Shown in pieces: positions 62,028-64,000 of a stretch of 64,000 nucleotides of DNA (position 1 is its first letter; each line of letters begins with the position of its first letter). The notes beneath the pieces are model-generated. The model worked only from the letters and a program-made list of their open reading frames with translations. It did not search any database and had not been told where the DNA came from. Source of the stretch: Sphingomonas baiyangensis (lineage in GTDB: Bacteria > Pseudomonadota > Alphaproteobacteria > Sphingomonadales > Sphingomonadaceae); contig NZ_SWKR01000002.1 of the NCBI RefSeq assembly GCF_005144715.1, positions 1,062,146 through 1,126,145 on the forward strand, read 5' to 3'. Both the position numbers and the translations under genes were made by a program.

Positions 62028-63395
62028 ATGCGGGCGCATAGCCCGGATGTGCGCCTGCCCCGCCCTGCCCTGTTCGCGATCGCGGCGCTGACGCTGCTCG
62101 GGCTCGCGCTGCGCATCCTGGCTGCGCGCGGCGGGCTGTGGCTCGACGAAGCGTGGTCGGCCATCTTCGCGCGCGATGCGGGCGATGCGTTGCACGTCCT
62201 GCTCGCGGTTCGCCACGACAACAACCACATCCTCAACACGCTGTGGCTGCAACTCGTCGGATGGAACGCGCCGCCGCTCGCGCAGCGAGCATTGTCGGTC
62301 GCGAGCGGCACCGCGGCGATCCCGCTTGCGGCCTTCCTGCTCGCGCGGCGCGGCACGGCGCCGGCGATCATCGCCGCCACCGGCTTTGCGCTGTCGCCGC
62401 TGCTCGTCACCTATGGTTCCGAAGCGCGCGGCTATGCACCGATGCTGCTCGGACTGCTGGCGGCCATCGCCATCGTCGATCGGTGGCTCATAAGGCCTGC
62501 AACCCCGCCGCCCGCCGCGCCGCTTGCGCTGGCCATCGGCCTCGGTGCGCTGGCGCACCTGACCATTGCGTTCGGCTATGTGGCGATCGCCGGCTGGGTG
62601 ATGTGGCACCGCAAACGCGAAGCGCTGCGCCTGATGGCGCCCGCGGGCATCGCGCTCATTGGAGTCGCTACGCTGCTGCTTGGCGGCGGCGACCTGGCAG
62701 TCGGCGCCTATCAGCCGTTCGCGCTGGCTCATTGGTACGATGGCATCGGCGAGCTGGTCCGTTTCCTGCTCGGCGCGCCCGAACGCTCGAAGGCAGCGCT
62801 GCCGCCGCTTGCCGCCGCGCTGGTGGCGGCATGGGCAATCTTCGTGCGCGATCGGCTGGCGGCGCATCATCTGCTCGCGATTCTCGCCTTTCCGATCGCG
62901 GTCGCGCTGATCCAGCTCGGCAACAGCGGCGCCCCGCGCTATTTCCTCGTCGCGGGCATGGCCATGCTGCTGCTGCTCGCCGATGCGATCGGGCGGCTCT
63001 GGGCGCGGGGCGGCGTCATGCGCGTGGCCGCCTGCGTGGCGCTCATGGCTTTCGCCGTCGGCAGCCTCGCCACCGATCTTGCACTCATCGAGAACCGGCG
63101 CGGCGACCCGGCCAAGGCGATCGACGCCATCGTGCAGCGATCGCCGAACGGCGCCCGCATCATGATCGATCACCCGCGCGATGCCGCCGTCGTCGAAATC
63201 GCCGCCGCGCAGGCGGGCGCGCGACTGGCAATCGATACCGGTCGCTGCGCCGACTATCTGTTCCTGAGTCGCGACGGCAGCGATCCGTTGCCCAGGGCGC
63301 CCGTGCGCTGCGGCGCGCGCTACCGGCCGATCGTCACCGGCCATACGACAGGGCTTTCGGGCAATCACTGGCGGCTCTACTTGCGCGACGGCTGA
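62028..63395 (+). CDS. GT39-like multi-pass membrane protein
   Basis: 455 residues with about 10 hydrophobic helices. The first loop carries GGLWLDEAWSAIF with an Asp-Glu pair. A second loop has HDNNHILNTLW, and YGSEARGYAP follows. This is the layout of GT-C (dolichyl/polyprenyl-phosphate sugar transferase, PMT/ArnT-like) enzymes. A soluble C-terminal domain (about residues 360-455) follows. It may glycosylate a lipid or protein; the acceptor is unknown. Confidence 0.8.
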   Translation: MRAHSPDVRLPRPALFAIAALTLLGLALRILAARGGLWLDEAWSAIFARDAGDALHVLLAVRHDNNHILNTLWLQLVGWNAPPLAQRALSVASGTAAIPLAAFLLARRGTAPAIIAATGFALSPLLVTYGSEARGYAPMLLGLLAAIAIVDRWLIRPATPPPAAPLALAIGLGALAHLTIAFGYVAIAGWVMWHRKREALRLMAPAGIALIGVATLLLGGGDLAVGAYQPFALAHWYDGIGELVRFLLGAPERSKAALPPLAAALVAAWAIFVRDRLAAHHLLAILAFPIAVALIQLGNSGAPRYFLVAGMAMLLLLADAIGRLWARGGVMRVAACVALMAFAVGSLATDLALIENRRGDPAKAIDAIVQRSPNGARIMIDHPRDAAVVEIAAAQAGARLAIDTGRCADYLFLSRDGSDPLPRAPVRCGARYRPIVTGHTTGLSGNHWRLYLRDG

Positions 63396-63414
63396 GCCTT
63401 GGCCAGATGGAGCA

Positions 63415-64000
63415 ATGTTCCACGGCTTCATCGACGCGCTGCGCGCTGCCGGCATCCCCGCCAGCCTGAAGGAGCATCTGGTATTGCTCGAGGCGCTCGA
63501 TCGCGACGTGATCGAGACGACGCCCGAGGCGTTCTATTTCCTCGCCCGCGCGACCTTCGTGAAGGACGAGGCGCTGCTCGACCGGTTCGACCAGGTGTTC
63601 GGCCAGGTGTTTCGCGGCATCGACACGCCGACGGCACAATCGGCTGCGATCCCCGAGGATTGGCTGCGCGCGATCGCCGAGAAATATCTGACGCCCGAGG
63701 AGATGGCGAAGATCGAATCGCTCGGCAGCTGGGACGAGATCATGGAGACGCTCAAGCAGCGGCTCGCCGAGCAGAAGGGTCGCCACGAAGGCGGCAGCAA
63801 GTGGATCGGCACCGGCGGCACCAGCCCCTATGGCAATGGCGACTATAATCCCGAGGGCGTGCGCATCGGCGGCGAATCGCGGCACAAGCGCGCGATCAAG
63901 GTCTGGGAACAGCGCGCCTTCCGCAATCTCGACGACAGTCGCGAGCTGGGCACGCGCAACATCAAGGTGGCGCTGCGCCGTCTGCGCCGCTTCGCGCGCG
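63415..64000 (+). CDS. vWA-domain CoxE-like protein, 3' partial
   Basis: The frame runs from the ATG at 63415 to the window edge with no stop. It starts FHGFIDALRAAGIPASLKEH and has LEALDRDVIETTPEAFYFLAR and GGTSPYGNGDYNPEGVRIGG. This is the N-terminal region of CoxE-like proteins, whose vWA domain would follow beyond the window. Such proteins usually sit next to a MoxR ATPase. Here the only MoxR gene seen is at 26679, about 36 kb away. Confidence 0.85.
   Translation, partial: MFHGFIDALRAAGIPASLKEHLVLLEALDRDVIETTPEAFYFLARATFVKDEALLDRFDQVFGQVFRGIDTPTAQSAAIPEDWLRAIAEKYLTPEEMAKIESLGSWDEIMETLKQRLAEQKGRHEGGSKWIGTGGTSPYGNGDYNPEGVRIGGESRHKRAIKVWEQRAFRNLDDSRELGTRNIKVALRRLRRFAR

Overview
This is a high-GC (roughly two-thirds G+C by eye), gene-dense chromosomal window from an alphaproteobacterium, most likely a Sphingomonas-like member of the Sphingomonadales. 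Support comes from the gene orders trpF-trpB-trpA-accD-folC, carA-carB-greA, yqeY-dnaG-rpoD and pckA-chvI-chvG-hprK-rapZ-EIIA-HPr, a PopZ-family polar organiser, a short HprK without its N-terminal domain, and palindromic intergenic repeats of the kind I associate with sphingomonad genomes. It is core chromosome: no phage, transposase, CRISPR array or plasmid functions were seen. The first gene (leucyl aminopeptidase) and the last (vWA/CoxE-like protein) run off the window.

Layout. 1-6.3 kb: pepA end, then a tight tryptophan/acetyl-CoA carboxylase/folate cluster. 6.3-12.3 kb: a small protein behind a Fur-like palindrome, an AmpG-type permease, a Rieske oxygenase, a lone receiver protein, an RluB-type pseudouridine synthase with a long basic tail, rsmD and a 55-residue predicted membrane peptide. 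12.3-18.3 kb (minus): carA, a 68-codon low-GC gene, carB, greA and a rhomboid protease. 18.4-22.9 kb: yqeY-dnaG-rpoD. 23-31 kb: a trimeric autotransporter, a frameshifted Phd-like/PAS gene, a MoxR ATPase, rmuC, def and recR. 30.3-41.6 kb: fmt-truA, an RlmD-like RNA methylase, NAD(P)HX repair, a lipoprotein, ilvD, an N-formylglutamate amidohydrolase, a GNAT enzyme, hemB and valS. 41.6-49.5 kb: a LOV-domain hybrid histidine kinase, PopZ, TolC, a Pcm-like methyltransferase, tRNA-Cys, an EEP-family membrane protein, a zinc-ribbon peptide and a frameshifted FAD oxidoreductase. 49.4-53.8 kb: a 307-bp structured repeat, cysS, a 2-hydroxyacid dehydrogenase, and a class II DAHP synthase carrying an N-terminal HTH domain. 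54.4-61.4 kb: pckA divergent from the ChvI/ChvG-HprK-RapZ-PTS regulatory set. 61.4-64 kb: a CHAP-domain secreted protein, a GT39-like membrane protein and the vWA protein.

Most genes are housekeeping: amino-acid (Trp, Ile/Val, aromatic precursor), pyrimidine/arginine (CarAB), heme and folate synthesis, translation and RNA modification, plus the ChvGI/PTS control module next to the gluconeogenic gene pckA. The unusual content is structural: an in-frame palindrome inside carA, an extra gene between carA and carB, an HTH-DAHP synthase fusion with a possible second start, a terminal-inverted-repeat element that now supplies the end of the gene beside it, two single-base frameshifts, a headless YadA-like adhesin and a LOV photoreceptor kinase.
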